A DNA stretch of 40,401 nt from Thermoplasmata archaeon (GCA_027314915.1 DAHUZZ010000018.1:1-40401); one strand, 5' to 3'; counted from the stretch's first letter, positions 1-9,008 are shown. Numbers and translations are program-made. The notes: generated by a model not told the origin, from the letters alone.

Positions 1-535
1 CGGATGCGGGCAAACTGCAAGTCCGGCTCTGGAGGGGGCGGGAGCTGGCAACGGCTCCCTCCTACCCGGCCCGCCAAAGGGTTCGAACGGGTCTTGTGTC
101 GAAGGTCGGGCGCCGCATCGCTCGGCGCAAAGGAGCGGCGCGGGGGGCGGTGGCCGCGGCCCACGCGCTGCTACGTGTCGTTTTCGCAATCCTCAAACGG
201 AAGACTCCGTATCTCCCTCACGCTCCAGAGCGGCCGAGCTGCAAGGTAGTACCTGCGACGTCTCGACAGGCGGTCGCGTGCAATTGAGTGCAGGACGTCG
301 CTCTGGGGTTCGCCGCCGCGAATGTCTTCGTGCGCTCCGGGCGCAAATAGCTGGAGGCGGGGCGAGCCGGTGCCGATCGGAGGTCAGCTGACTGCTGGAA
401 ACTCTCCCAAGGACCGAGCGAAAGGTCGAGCCTCCGAGCGGAGGCTACATAGCTGGTACTACCCCCCTACCTTCCGTGGCGGGGCCGGCCCGCCCGGGCC
501 GCCTCCGCCCGGACGCCCCCGGGCCCGGCGCGAGC
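1..535. other. Non-coding or unassigned leading region with hairpins
   Basis: I find no convincing gene here. A plus-strand frame is open from the window edge to 249, but its translation is low-complexity Gly/Arg/Ser and matches nothing I know; it could be the tail of an upstream gene. GC content falls in the middle (34 of 60 bases G/C at 181-240, against 48 of 60 at 20701-20760 in a housekeeping gene). Several short hairpins are visible: GGGAGC with GCTCCC near 39-60, GACC/GGTC near 413-428, and a perfect AGCCTCC-GAGC-GGAGGCT near 429-446. These could belong to an unrecognised structured RNA. I could not fit it to RNase P RNA, SRP RNA or a tRNA. Confidence 0.3.
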
Positions 536-540
536 TTATA
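535..540 (+). promoter_or_regulatory. TATA-like box for proS
   Basis: CTTATA in otherwise very GC-rich DNA, 27-32 bases before the proS ATG. This spacing puts the transcription start at or near the start codon, so the mRNA is probably leaderless. Confidence 0.6.
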
Positions 541-566
541 GGCGGGGCCCGTCCGGACGGAGGCCC

Positions 567-1991
567 ATGCCCGCGCTTCCGGACAAGCATCGCTCCTTCA
601 TCGAGTGGTACCTCGAGGTGCTGGAACTCGCGCAGCTCACGGACAAGCGCTACCCGGTCAAGGGGATGAACGTCTGGACCCCCTACGGCTTCCTCGCGCG
701 GCGGCAGCTCGACCGGATCCTCATCGAGGAGATCGAGGCGACCGGCTCGAAGCCGGTCGAGTTCCCGACCCTGATCCCCCAGACGGAGTTCCAGAAGGAG
801 AAGGAGCACATCAAGGGCTTCGACGCGCAGGTCTACTGGGTGACCCGCGGCGGCGCGACGGAGCTCGACATCCCGCTCGTCCTCCGGCCGACGAGCGAGA
901 CCGCGATGTACCCCATGTTCGCGCTCTGGATCCGGTCCCACCAGGACCTGCCGCTCAACGTCTACCAGATCGTCAACACGTTCCGGTACGAGACCAAGAC
1001 GACCCGGCCGTTCCTGAGGGTCCGGGAGATCCACTTCTTCGAGGAGCACACCTGCCAGGTGGACGAGGGGCACGCGACGGCCCGGGTCGAGTCCAATCTG
1101 GGCGCCTTCGCCCGGATGGCGCGGCGGCTCGGCCTCCCCTACCTCGCCGTGCGGCGCCCCGAGTGGGACAAGTTCGCGGGGGCGTTCTACTCGATCGCGC
1201 TCGACGCGCCCGTCAGCGGAGCGCAGACGATCCAGCTCGGGAGCATCCACCACTACCGGGAGAACTTCTCCGGGCCGTACAACATCCGGTACGAGGGCCC
1301 CGACGGGACGAGCCGCCTCGTGCACCAGACGACCTTCGGCCTCTCCGAGCGTCTCCTGGGCGCCCTCGTCGCCGTCCACGGGGACGGCAAGGGGATCGTC
1401 TTCCCTCCCGAGGTCGCCCCGTACCAGGTCGTCATCGTCCCGATCCCCTCGAAGATGGGACCCGACCCCCGGCCGTGGACGGAGGAGCTCGCCGGACGGC
1501 TGCGCGGGCGCGGGCTCCGGGTCGAGATCGACGCCTCCGAGGACCGGCCCGGCGCCAAGTACTACCGCTGGGAAGCCCGGGGCGCCCCCCTGCGGCTCGA
1601 GATCGGGGGACGCGAGAGCGCGGAACAGAGCGCGACCGCGGTCGACCGGCTCGGCACGAAGGTGCCCATCGGCCCCGTGGGGATCGAGGACCGCATCCTC
1701 GGCCTCCTGGGGGAGTTCGACCGGCGGCTCTACGCCGCCGCCGAGGAGCGGTTCCGGGCGAGCTACGCGACCGCCGCCACGCTCGAGGAGCTCACCGGCT
1801 CGGAGAAGGTGCGCCTCATCGCGTGGTGCGGCGAGGAGGCGTGCGGGCACGACGTGGAGCGGGCCATCGACGGGGCGCTCCTCGGGACGATCGTCGGCGA
1901 TCCGCCGCTCCCGTTGGGGGCGCCCGGGCCGTGCGTGGCCTGCCGCCGGAGCGGCGGCACCGTGTGGGCGGTCGCGGGACGACCGCTGTAG
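567..1991 (+). CDS. proS: Prolyl-tRNA synthetase, archaeal/eukaryal type
   Basis: Class II synthetase that charges tRNA-Pro with proline in the cytoplasm. The 474-residue protein shows the class II core: RPTSE at about 108-112, motif 2 beginning FRYETKTTRPFLRVREIHFF at 139, and a following HXGXH-free anticodon-binding region starting near 285 (APYQVVIVPIP). The C-terminal extension has four cysteines (about C421, C426, C456, C459) placed as in the zinc-binding domain of archaeal/eukaryal-type ProRS, and the bacterial editing insertion is absent. Length is normal for this type. The ATG at 567 is supported by a TATA-like box 27 bases upstream. It is followed by a convergent small membrane gene, so it is probably monocistronic. 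Confidence 0.96.
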   Translation: MPALPDKHRSFIEWYLEVLELAQLTDKRYPVKGMNVWTPYGFLARRQLDRILIEEIEATGSKPVEFPTLIPQTEFQKEKEHIKGFDAQVYWVTRGGATELDIPLVLRPTSETAMYPMFALWIRSHQDLPLNVYQIVNTFRYETKTTRPFLRVREIHFFEEHTCQVDEGHATARVESNLGAFARMARRLGLPYLAVRRPEWDKFAGAFYSIALDAPVSGAQTIQLGSIHHYRENFSGPYNIRYEGPDGTSRLVHQTTFGLSERLLGALVAVHGDGKGIVFPPEVAPYQVVIVPIPSKMGPDPRPWTEELAGRLRGRGLRVEIDASEDRPGAKYYRWEARGAPLRLEIGGRESAEQSATAVDRLGTKVPIGPVGIEDRILGLLGEFDRRLYAAAEERFRASYATAATLEELTGSEKVRLIAWCGEEACGHDVERAIDGALLGTIVGDPPLPLGAPGPCVACRRSGGTVWAVAGRPL

Positions 1992-2040
1992 CCGCGGCGG
2001 CACCGGGGCCGGGCCCGGCCGCCCGGGAGCGCGGACCGCC

Positions 2041-2313
2041 CTAGGTCGAGTGCTCGGGCGGCGGGGGCGGGGACGGCGGGTTCGGCGCCATGAGCCACAT
2101 GCCGGCGAGCCCGAACAGGAGCAGCGTGATCACGACCGCGTAGACGCCGTTGTCGATCCACACCCCGAAGGAGAGCCCCCACCAGAGGTAGAAGACGACG
2201 CCGAGGATCACGAGCGCCGCGAAGGCGAAGAAGACGAGCTGGCGGTGGAGGGGGAGCTCGAGGACGGTCCGGGCGCCCCCCTCGTCCTCCGGATAGCCGC
2301 CCGAATAGCTCAC
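2041..2313 (-). CDS. Small two-helix membrane protein, unknown function
   Basis: A 90-residue protein with two strong hydrophobic segments, about 27-47 (LVFFAFAALVILGVVFYLWW) and 57-75 (VYAVVITLLLFGLAGMWLM). It has a short polar N-terminus and a proline-rich C-terminal tail. I do not recognise a family. It starts with GTG at 2313, which lies 26 bases downstream of a TTTAAA box on the same strand, consistent with a leaderless transcript. It is convergent with proS and divergent from the TPR gene at 2513. The third-position GC bias and the clean hydrophobic pattern argue that it is real. Confidence 0.75.
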   Translation of the reverse strand: MSYSGGYPEDEGGARTVLELPLHRQLVFFAFAALVILGVVFYLWWGLSFGVWIDNGVYAVVITLLLFGLAGMWLMAPNPPSPPPPPEHST

Positions 2314-2338
2314 GGTGCCGGCCCAGTCGGGGACCTAC

Positions 2339-2344
2339 TTTAAA
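2339..2344 (-). promoter_or_regulatory. TATA-like box for the two-helix membrane protein
   Basis: TTTAAA, 26-31 bases upstream of the GTG at 2313 on the minus strand. It stands out from the GC-rich surroundings. Confidence 0.55.
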
Positions 2345-2478
2345 CTTGAGGGGGGGCCGCCGCGACGGCGGAACGGGGGACCTCGCCCCGTCCGGGCCGA
2401 AACCCGAGGGAGCGGAGACCCCCCGAGCTCCTCGGGGCCGGGGTCGGCGGGGGGGTACCGAGGGGCACCGGGCGCGGG

Positions 2479-2484
2479 TTTAAA
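2479..2484 (+). promoter_or_regulatory. TATA-like box for the TPR gene
   Basis: TTTAAA, 29-34 bases upstream of the ATG at 2513. It decides for this start over the upstream in-frame codon at 2315. Confidence 0.55.
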
Positions 2485-2512
2485 CCGCCGGGCCGCGCAT
2501 TTCGGACCGCGG

Positions 2513-4120
2513 ATGGAGGCGCCGGGGCCGGACACGGGACGCTCGCCTCCGGCGGGGATCGATCCCGAGGACCTCGAGCCGGAGGACTTCCGGTCGCTGG
2601 CCTACGCGAGCGCGCTGGGGACCGAGTTCGACTTCGACCTCCTGGCCGAGTCGCTCGAGAGCGAGACCGAGCGGCTCAGCGAACGGATCGAGCGGATGAT
2701 CGCCCGGGGGGCGCTCCGGGAGCGGCCCGGAGGCGACCGGTTCGCCTTCGCCGACGAGACGTTCCGCGCCCGGATCTACCAGTCGTTGACCGAGAGCCGG
2801 CTCCGGGTGATCCACGGCCGGATCGCGCAGGCGATGGAGCGGAGGAACCCCGACCCCGCGCCGGAGGTGGTCGTGGAGCTCGGACGGCACTACTTCCTCG
2901 GGCGCCGCCCGGAGAAGGCCTGGGGCTACAACCGCCGGGCCGGCCAGCAGGCCCGTCGGGGCCATCACCTCGAGACGGCGGTGCACCACCTGGAGCGGGC
3001 GCGCCGCGACCTCCGGTCGCTGCCCGGGGAGCACACGGCGGAGCTCGCGCAGATCGACGAGGAGCTCGGCGACCTCCAGCGGTCGCTGGGCCGCCTCGAA
3101 GCCTCCGAGATCTCCTACCTGCACGCGCTCCAGGGGACGCCCCCGGCGGACGCGCCCGTCCGGGCCCGGATCCTGCTCGCCCTCGCGCACCTGGCCTTGA
3201 GCTCGGGCCAGCCGGCCCGGACCCTCCAGCTGTGCGACGAGGCGTTCGGTCTGGCCCAGGGCGCCGGGGACCTCAAGGGCCAGGCCGAGGCGCACCGGAT
3301 CCGGGGTCGGCTCGCGGCCCAGACCGGGGAGTACGCGACCCAGCTCGACGAGGCCATGATCGCCCTCGACCTCCTGCAGCGGGTCGACGACCGCGGGGCC
3401 CTCGGCGAATGCTGCACGGACATCGCCATCGCCTTCACGAACCTGGGCCCCGAGGTCAGCGAGGACGGGAAGCTCTGGTTCCGACGGGCGGTCGAGATCC
3501 TCTCGGGGGCCGGCGACGAGCTCGGGACCGTGCGGGCGCTCGCGAACCTGGCGGTGAGCGTCGGACGGACCGATCCGCTCCAGGCGCTCGACTACCTTCG
3601 GCAGGCCCGCGAACGGGCGGAGCGGATCTCCGCCCCGCCGTGGATCCTCCGGACGCTGCTCCTGGGCACGGAGCACCACCTGGCCCTCGGCCAGCCGGAG
3701 GAGGCCGAGCGGGACCACCGCCAGGCGGTCCGGCTCCTGGAACGGGTGGGCGAGCCCCAGGCCCGGGTCGGCGTGGCGCTGAGCCGGGGGATGATCGCCG
3801 AGAAGCGCGGCGCGTGGGAGGACGCGGAGCAGGCGTTCCGCGAGGCGGACGACCTTGCCCGGGCCCAGTCGCTCCTCTCGGAGAGCGCCGAGGCGAAGTT
3901 CCGGCTCGCCCGGCTCTACTACAAGACCCGCGACCTCGCCGCGGCCCGGGAGGCCTACCGCGCCGCCGGCCGCCAGGACCTGACGAAGCTCCTCCCCCCG
4001 CTCGCCCCGGCCTATGCCGAGCTCGGCCGCCTGCTCGAGGTCGACGATCCGCGGCCCGCCGCCGGCACGGCCCCCGACGCGGCGGGCGGGGGATATAAGA
4101 ATCCACGCGCGCCTCCGTAG
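2513..4120 (+). CDS. TPR-repeat protein, ATPase-less paralogue of its neighbour
   Basis: A 535-residue protein made of a winged-helix-like segment (about 28-110, including LAYASALGTEFDFDLLAESL) followed by tetratricopeptide-type helical repeats to the C-terminus. The N-terminal 110 residues align with the part of the downstream 818-residue protein that follows its ATPase (LVYATVLGKEFDFATLAVAA). This gene therefore corresponds to the C-terminal two thirds of its neighbour without the NTPase domain. Proteins of this build act as STAND-like signalling regulators or scaffolds; the partner is unknown. I chose ATG 2513 because of the TTTAAA box at 2479. The end of the gene contains the TATA-like box of the next gene, only three bases separate them, and together they form a tandem pair. 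Confidence 0.82.
   Translation: MEAPGPDTGRSPPAGIDPEDLEPEDFRSLAYASALGTEFDFDLLAESLESETERLSERIERMIARGALRERPGGDRFAFADETFRARIYQSLTESRLRVIHGRIAQAMERRNPDPAPEVVVELGRHYFLGRRPEKAWGYNRRAGQQARRGHHLETAVHHLERARRDLRSLPGEHTAELAQIDEELGDLQRSLGRLEASEISYLHALQGTPPADAPVRARILLALAHLALSSGQPARTLQLCDEAFGLAQGAGDLKGQAEAHRIRGRLAAQTGEYATQLDEAMIALDLLQRVDDRGALGECCTDIAIAFTNLGPEVSEDGKLWFRRAVEILSGAGDELGTVRALANLAVSVGRTDPLQALDYLRQARERAERISAPPWILRTLLLGTEHHLALGQPEEAERDHRQAVRLLERVGEPQARVGVALSRGMIAEKRGAWEDAEQAFREADDLARAQSLLSESAEAKFRLARLYYKTRDLAAAREAYRAAGRQDLTKLLPPLAPAYAELGRLLEVDDPRPAAGTAPDAAGGGYKNPRAPP
4093..4098 (+). promoter_or_regulatory. TATA-like box for the STAND ATPase gene
   Basis: ATATAA, inside the last codons of the preceding TPR gene and 26-31 bases before the GTG at 4124. 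It gives the second gene its own promoter despite the tight spacing. Confidence 0.5.
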
Positions 4121-4123
4121 GGC

Positions 4124-6580
4124 GTGACCTCGGTCGTCCCGGGCCCCGAGCCGATCCGTGGGGACCGCGCGGTGCCGCTCTTCGGGCGCAGCGAGATCCA
4201 CGACGCGGCGCTCCGGACCCTCGAGGAGGCGGTCAAGGGGTCCGGCCAGTTCGTCCTCCTGGTGGGCGAGGGCGGGGTCGGCAAGAGCACCCTCCTGCGC
4301 CAGGTCGTCCGGGACGCCGGGCAGCGGGGGTTCCGGGTCGTCACCGGCCGGGCGCTCCCCTCCGACCTGCCCCAGCCGTTCGCGCTCGTCCAGGACCTGA
4401 TCCGGTCGCTCCACCGCGAGGAGGGCGAGGCACCGGTCGCGGGCGCCGAGGATCCCTCCCTCCTGTCGCTCTTCCTCGCCCCGTACGCCACCGACGCGCG
4501 CGGCTCGGAACTGCCCGGCGGGACGGTGGAGGACGAGGCGGACCACCTCCTGACCTACCTGGCCGGTCCGCCGGCGCGCGTCGAGGAGAGCCGGACCACG
4601 CTCTACGACCGGCTCAACGACTTCTTCTCCGACCTCGCCCGGTCGCGCCCGCTCCTCCTCGCGATCGATGACCTCCACTTCGCGGACGATCCGTCGATCG
4701 AGTTCCTCGAGCAGTTCACGCAGCGGCTCGGCCGCACCCGGATCGCCCTCCTCGCCACGGTCGTCCCGACCGAGGAGTCGCCCGCCCGGACCGCCCACCT
4801 CATGGAGCGGCTCCTGACGGGCGACCGGACGACCCGGCTCACGGTCCGCCCGATGACCGAGCCGGAGGTCGTCGAGTACGCCCGCTGGATCCTCAAGGGC
4901 CGCGACCCGGGCCGCGAGGCGGTCATGCGCTGGTACACCCAGACCGACGGCAACCCCCTCTTCGTCGAGTACGTGGTCCGGGGCTCGATGGGCCTCGGGA
5001 CCGGAGGGGTCGCCCCCACCGGCACCCCGCAGGACCTCGACGAGATCCTCCGCGGGAGGGTGCGCGGACTCTCCGAGGCGGACCGGCGGGTCCTCGTCTA
5101 CGCGACGGTCCTTGGGAAGGAGTTCGATTTCGCCACGCTCGCGGTCGCCGCGGGCGGGAAGGAGGAGGAGCGGCTCGCCGAGAGCGTCGACCGGCTCGTC
5201 CACGCCACGCTCTTCCGGGAGAAGGGCGGCGAGGTCTACGAGTTCGTGAGCGAGCGGATCCGGGCCGAGGCCTACGCCCAGCTCACCGAGACGCGGCGGA
5301 GGATCCTCCACCGCAAGGTCGCCCGCGCGCTCGAGGCCCGCGGGAGCACCGAGGCCGCCTCCGTCTTCGAGCTCGCCCGCCAGTTCTACCTCGCCCGGGA
5401 GGACGCGCCCTCCCTCCAGTACAACCGGCGCGCCGCGGAGCTCGCGAGCCGGACCTTCGCCCACGACTCGGCGGTCGTCCACCTGGAACGCGCGCTCGAG
5501 AGCCTGCGGCGCCAGCCGGACCCGGATCCGTCGGCGGAGCTCCACCTCATGGTCGAGCTCGGCCGCCTGCTCGGGGAGAACGAGCAGCTCCGCGAATCGG
5601 AGGAGGCCCTGAACGCGGCGGTCGAGCGGGCCCGGGCCCACCCGAACCTCACGTCCGAGCTCGCCCTCGCGCTCCTCTGGCTCGCGCGGACCCGGTCCGA
5701 CCGCGGGGAGTTCGTGAACGCCCTCGCGCTCGCGCAGGAGGCCTACGCCATCCTGGACCGGGCCGGCAACCGCCGGGGGCTCCTCGTGGCGCACCGGGTC
5801 CTCGGGATCGCCTACTGGCGGAACGGCGACCTCCCCGAGGCGGAGGAGCACCAGCGGGAGGAGATCGCGCTCGCCGAGGCGGAGGACGACCCCTGGGAAC
5901 GGGGCCACGCGCTCATCGATCTCGCCAACACGCTGGTGAGCCGGGGGATGGACCGCGCCGAGGAGGCGCTCCGGCTGTACGAGACCGCGGGGGGGCTCTT
6001 TTCCGACAGCCGCGACTACGCGGCACAGGCCCGCGTCGCGATGAACATGGCGCTCCTCTACCACAACACCGACCGGTTCGACCGTGGGGAGGAGGCGCTC
6101 TCACGCGCCACCGAGTTCGCCGAGCGGTCCCACTCGCACATCTGGATCGGCTACTGCCGGATGAACCAGACCCAGTTCCATGTCGAGCGGAAGCGGATCC
6201 CCGAGGCGCGCGCGTCGCTCGCGCGCGCCCGGGAGATGCTGGGCCCGCTCGGGGACCAGTTCGCCGAGCAGCAGCTCCGCATGCTCGAGGGGATGATCCA
6301 CGAGGCCGAGGGGGAGCTCTCCCAAGCCGCGGGGTCCTACCGGGAGGCGCTCGCGCTCGCCCGGCAGCTCCGGTTCGAGGGCGAGGTGGCCGAGATGCTC
6401 TTCCGGTCGGCCCGGCTCGCCGGGCTCCGGGGAGCGCCCGCGGAAGCGCGGGAGCTGCTCCTCGCCGCCCGCAAGGCCGGGCTCGGCGAGCTCAAGGCCG
6501 AGCTCCTCAAGGAGGCGGCGGAGCTCGAACGGTCGCTCCCGGGACCCCCGGGGAAGAGCCCGGAAACGGATCCTCCATGA
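4124..6580 (+). CDS. STAND-type ATPase with winged helix and TPR repeats
   Basis: An 818-residue predicted signalling ATPase. An AAA/STAND NTPase occupies about residues 20-290, with Walker A GEGGVGKST at 48-56 and Walker B LLLAIDDLHFAD at 177-188. A winged-helix-like part follows (about 315-410), then about 400 residues of TPR-type helical pairs. The build resembles MalT-like or guanylate-cyclase-associated ATPases and other STAND regulators, in which the repeats sense a ligand or partner and ATP controls oligomerisation. No DNA-binding effector or catalytic effector domain is visible, so output must come through the winged helix or a partner. It begins with GTG at 4124 behind a TATA-like box. 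Its stop overlaps the start of the UbiE-like gene by four bases (ATGA), which suggests co-translation. The gene just upstream is its ATPase-less paralogue. Confidence 0.85.
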   Translation: MTSVVPGPEPIRGDRAVPLFGRSEIHDAALRTLEEAVKGSGQFVLLVGEGGVGKSTLLRQVVRDAGQRGFRVVTGRALPSDLPQPFALVQDLIRSLHREEGEAPVAGAEDPSLLSLFLAPYATDARGSELPGGTVEDEADHLLTYLAGPPARVEESRTTLYDRLNDFFSDLARSRPLLLAIDDLHFADDPSIEFLEQFTQRLGRTRIALLATVVPTEESPARTAHLMERLLTGDRTTRLTVRPMTEPEVVEYARWILKGRDPGREAVMRWYTQTDGNPLFVEYVVRGSMGLGTGGVAPTGTPQDLDEILRGRVRGLSEADRRVLVYATVLGKEFDFATLAVAAGGKEEERLAESVDRLVHATLFREKGGEVYEFVSERIRAEAYAQLTETRRRILHRKVARALEARGSTEAASVFELARQFYLAREDAPSLQYNRRAAELASRTFAHDSAVVHLERALESLRRQPDPDPSAELHLMVELGRLLGENEQLRESEEALNAAVERARAHPNLTSELALALLWLARTRSDRGEFVNALALAQEAYAILDRAGNRRGLLVAHRVLGIAYWRNGDLPEAEEHQREEIALAEAEDDPWERGHALIDLANTLVSRGMDRAEEALRLYETAGGLFSDSRDYAAQARVAMNMALLYHNTDRFDRGEEALSRATEFAERSHSHIWIGYCRMNQTQFHVERKRIPEARASLARAREMLGPLGDQFAEQQLRMLEGMIHEAEGELSQAAGSYREALALARQLRFEGEVAEMLFRSARLAGLRGAPAEARELLLAARKAGLGELKAELLKEAAELERSLPGPPGKSPETDPP

Positions 6581-7344
6581 ACCGGCGCGCCCCCGATGGC
6601 TCGCCGTACCCCGACCGCGGCGCGCCGGGTTTCGAGCGGGACGTGCAGGCGATGTTCACGCACATCGCCGACCGGTACGACTGGTTCGACCACCTCGCCT
6701 CCCTCGGGCAGGACTTCCTCTGGCGTCCCCGCGCCCTCTGGACCGTGGACCGGTACCGCGGGGGCCGGCCGGTGCGGCGGTTCCTCGACGTCGGGTGCGG
6801 GCCGGGCGACCTGACGGTGCTCTCGGCCCGGCACCTGCCCTCGAGCGAGGGGGTCGGCGCGGACTTCACCTCCGCCATGCTCCGGAACGCCCAGCGCCGG
6901 TCGGTCGAGCCCGCCACCGCCCGGAGGATCCGCTACGTCCGGGGCGACGCGCTCCGGCTGCCCTTCGCCGCCGGCAGCTTCGACCTCGTCCTCTCCGCGT
7001 TCGTGGCGCGGAACCTGCCGGACCTCGGGCGCGCCTTCGAGGAGTTCCGGCGCATCCTCGCGCCCGGCGGCACCGTGGTCACGCTCGAGATCACGGAGCC
7101 CTCGAGCCGCTGGATCGCCTCCCTCTTCCACTCCTACTTCGACCACGTCGTGCCGTGGATGGGCGCGGCCGCCCGGAGCGCCGGGCCCTACCGGTACCTC
7201 CCCGACTCGCTCCGGTACCTCCCCGACCGGGCCGGGATGCTCGCCCGGATGACCGCGGCGGGCTTCCTCCGGACGGAAGCGTGCCCGCAGTCGATGGGCA
7301 TCGTCACGACCTACCTCGGCACCGCGCCCTCGGCACCGCCCTAG
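6577..7344 (+). CDS. ubiE: UbiE/MenG-family quinone C-methyltransferase
   Basis: A 255-residue class I SAM methyltransferase. UbiE/MenG enzymes methylate the ring of demethylmenaquinone or a ubiquinone precursor at the membrane. The family N-terminal pattern is present (VQAMFTHIADRYDWFDHLAS at 23-42, then LGQDFLWR), as are SAM motif I DVGCGPG at 71-77, GADF at 94-97 and the post-motif segment ARNLPDLGRAFEEFRRIL. The region after that (SYFDHVVPWMG, YRYLPDSL) is also typical of UbiE. It overlaps the STAND ATPase gene by four bases. With ubiD-ubiA at 29786-32124 it suggests menaquinone synthesis. A methyltransferase for another lipid-like substrate cannot be excluded. Confidence 0.87.
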   Translation: MNRRAPDGSPYPDRGAPGFERDVQAMFTHIADRYDWFDHLASLGQDFLWRPRALWTVDRYRGGRPVRRFLDVGCGPGDLTVLSARHLPSSEGVGADFTSAMLRNAQRRSVEPATARRIRYVRGDALRLPFAAGSFDLVLSAFVARNLPDLGRAFEEFRRILAPGGTVVTLEITEPSSRWIASLFHSYFDHVVPWMGAAARSAGPYRYLPDSLRYLPDRAGMLARMTAAGFLRTEACPQSMGIVTTYLGTAPSAPP

Positions 7345-7517
7345 GACCCGCCCCGGGGCGGTCCCGCGGAGAGGGCGCCCCGGAGCTCGCGGACGGTCCT
7401 CGCCCGGGGTCCGCGTCCCCGGCCGTCCGCCCCCGCGCGTCCCCCCGCGCGGCCCGGTCCCCGCCGAGGGGAACGCGCGCCCGAGGTCGTGCGCCCGAGC
7501 GGGCGGAGAAGAAGGAG

Positions 7518-7523
7518 CTATAG
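7518..7523 (+). promoter_or_regulatory. TATA-like box for the aminotransferase
   Basis: CTATAG, 26-31 bases before the ATG at 7549. It favours that start over the in-frame codon at 7489. Confidence 0.55.
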
Positions 7524-7548
7524 ACCGAGGCCCCCCTCGCGGCCCCCG

Positions 7549-8682
7549 ATGTCCGCTGCCCCCTCCCCGGCGTTCGACGCCTTCGCCTACGCCCACCAGC
7601 ACCGCGACCGGGTCGTCTGGATGAGCCAGAACACGAACCACCTGGTCCCGCCGGAGATCGTCCGGAACGCGGTGGAGGCGGCGCTCGGCGAGCGGGTCTA
7701 CGAGGGGTACCCCTACGCTCCGGGCCACCCCGAGCTCAAGGAGCTCGTGCTCGCCGACTTCGGGGCCCGGCCCGGCACGAGCTGCCTCGTCACGTCGGGC
7801 GGCACCGAGTCGCTCTACATGCTGACCCGGGCGCTCCTTTCATCCGGCGACCACGTGATCGCCTCGGACCCGTCCTACCTGATCATCCACAAGTTCGTCG
7901 AGCTCGCCGGCGCGACGACCGACAACCTCGACATCTACCGCCCGCCCTACCGGCTCACCGCCGACCGGGTGAACGAGGCCGTCGGTCCGAAGACCCGGAT
8001 GATCCTCCTCATCGATCCGCTGAACCCGCTCGGCAGCGGGTACCCCCGGGAGGAGGTCCGCGCCCTCGCCGAGATCGCCCACGACCGGCACCTCCTCCTC
8101 CTCAACGACGTCACCTACCGCGACTTCGCCGAGCAGCATACCCTCGCGGCCGAGTTCGCGCCGGACGAGACCCTGACCGTCTGGTCGGTCTCGAAGAACT
8201 GCGGCCTCGCGGGGCTCCGGCTCGGCGGCCTCCTCGCCCCCAAGGAGCTCGCGGACCGGGTCAATCGCTACAACACCAACGATCTCGGCGTCAACATCCT
8301 CGCCCAGCGGGCCGCCATCGCGCTCCTGCGGACGAAGTCCTCGTGGTTCCCCGCGGTCCAGGCGCAGACCCGGGCCAACCAGGACCGGATCCGGTCGGTC
8401 ATCGGCCAGACCCCGGGGACCCGGCTGCCGGTCTTCCCCTCCCAGGCGAACATGTTCGTGATCGACCTCGAGGAGGCCCGGATCCGCCCCGAGGAGCTCC
8501 AGAAGGAGCTGCTCCTCCGGCACGGTGTCTTCCTCCGGGCCGGCAACTATCTCTCGCCCGCGCACGGTGCGAACTTCATCCGGGCCTCGTTCTCGAACCC
8601 GGCCTCGGACATCGAACGGTTCGCGGAAGCGTTCCCGATCGCCGTCGACGCGCTGCGTCCCCCCGCCCCCCGGGCCGCGTAG
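7549..8682 (+). CDS. PLP-dependent class I/II aminotransferase
   Basis: A 377-residue fold-type I aminotransferase that would move an amino group between an amino acid and a 2-oxo acid. Visible motifs are the phosphate-cup segment SGGTESLYMLTRAL (about 83-96), DPLNPLG (156-162), the PLP-contacting D187 and Y190 in NDVTYRD, the Schiff-base lysine K216 in SVSKNCGLAGLRLG with phosphate-binding R224, and the substrate carboxylate arginine in FIRASFSNP near the C-terminus. Length matches histidinol-phosphate or aspartate-type aminotransferases. The N-terminal aromatic-rich stretch does not settle the substrate. I chose ATG 7549 from the TATA-like box; 200 bases of GC-rich DNA with no feature I can identify precede it. 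The neighbours give no pathway clue. Confidence 0.9.
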   Translation: MSAAPSPAFDAFAYAHQHRDRVVWMSQNTNHLVPPEIVRNAVEAALGERVYEGYPYAPGHPELKELVLADFGARPGTSCLVTSGGTESLYMLTRALLSSGDHVIASDPSYLIIHKFVELAGATTDNLDIYRPPYRLTADRVNEAVGPKTRMILLIDPLNPLGSGYPREEVRALAEIAHDRHLLLLNDVTYRDFAEQHTLAAEFAPDETLTVWSVSKNCGLAGLRLGGLLAPKELADRVNRYNTNDLGVNILAQRAAIALLRTKSSWFPAVQAQTRANQDRIRSVIGQTPGTRLPVFPSQANMFVIDLEEARIRPEELQKELLLRHGVFLRAGNYLSPAHGANFIRASFSNPASDIERFAEAFPIAVDALRPPAPRAA

Positions 8683-9008
8683 CGGCCGGGCCCCGCCGTC
8701 GGCGGCCGCGGCGGCGGAGCGCCGCCCCCTGGAGGAGCTCCTCCGTCCCCCCGATGGTCCAGGTCCAGCTCGTCGCCGAGGAGCTCCGGACGGGCGGCCC
8801 GGTCGCGTTCGGGTACGGGGGGACGCTCCCCGACATCGACGACCCCGAACGGCGCCTCATCGGGGTGGGCGTCCTCCGATCCCTCACCACCCCCAACGAC
8901 CCGCGCCACCGGGGGAGGTGCGCGATCCACCCGCGGCCGGACGACCGGTGGGACGAGGAGACCGTCGGAGCAGGGGGCCTCCCGAGGTCGGGCCGGACGC
9001 GCGGCGGG
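8683..9008. other. Unassigned 326-bp gap, possible short or decayed ORF
   Basis: No clear gene lies between the aminotransferase and the convergent Taw2 gene. A plus-strand frame opens at ATG 8754 and its first 85 or so codons have the strong third-position GC bias of local genes (MVQVQLVAEELRTGGPVAFG and following). The frame then runs without a stop deep into the opposite strand of Taw2, where it is only a shadow. It may be a small gene that has lost its stop through a frameshift, or chance. I see no TATA-like box before it. Confidence 0.25.

Noticed and set aside
1-535. RNase P RNA, SRP RNA or a tRNA remnant (a GGTTCGAAC at 79-87 looked like a T loop)
   Set aside because: The bases around the T-loop-like motif do not pair, and none of the conserved RNase P or SRP core sequences could be found.
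2480-6064. A 1,194-codon minus-strand frame
   Set aside because: It lies opposite two clear genes, its product is low-complexity Arg/Glu/Leu/Pro, and it mirrors their codon bias. High-GC DNA gives such shadows.
8859-8894. A terminator hairpin (GGGGTGG / CCACCCC) in the gap before taw2
   Set aside because: No T-rich tract follows and such pairings arise easily by chance in this GC-rich sequence.
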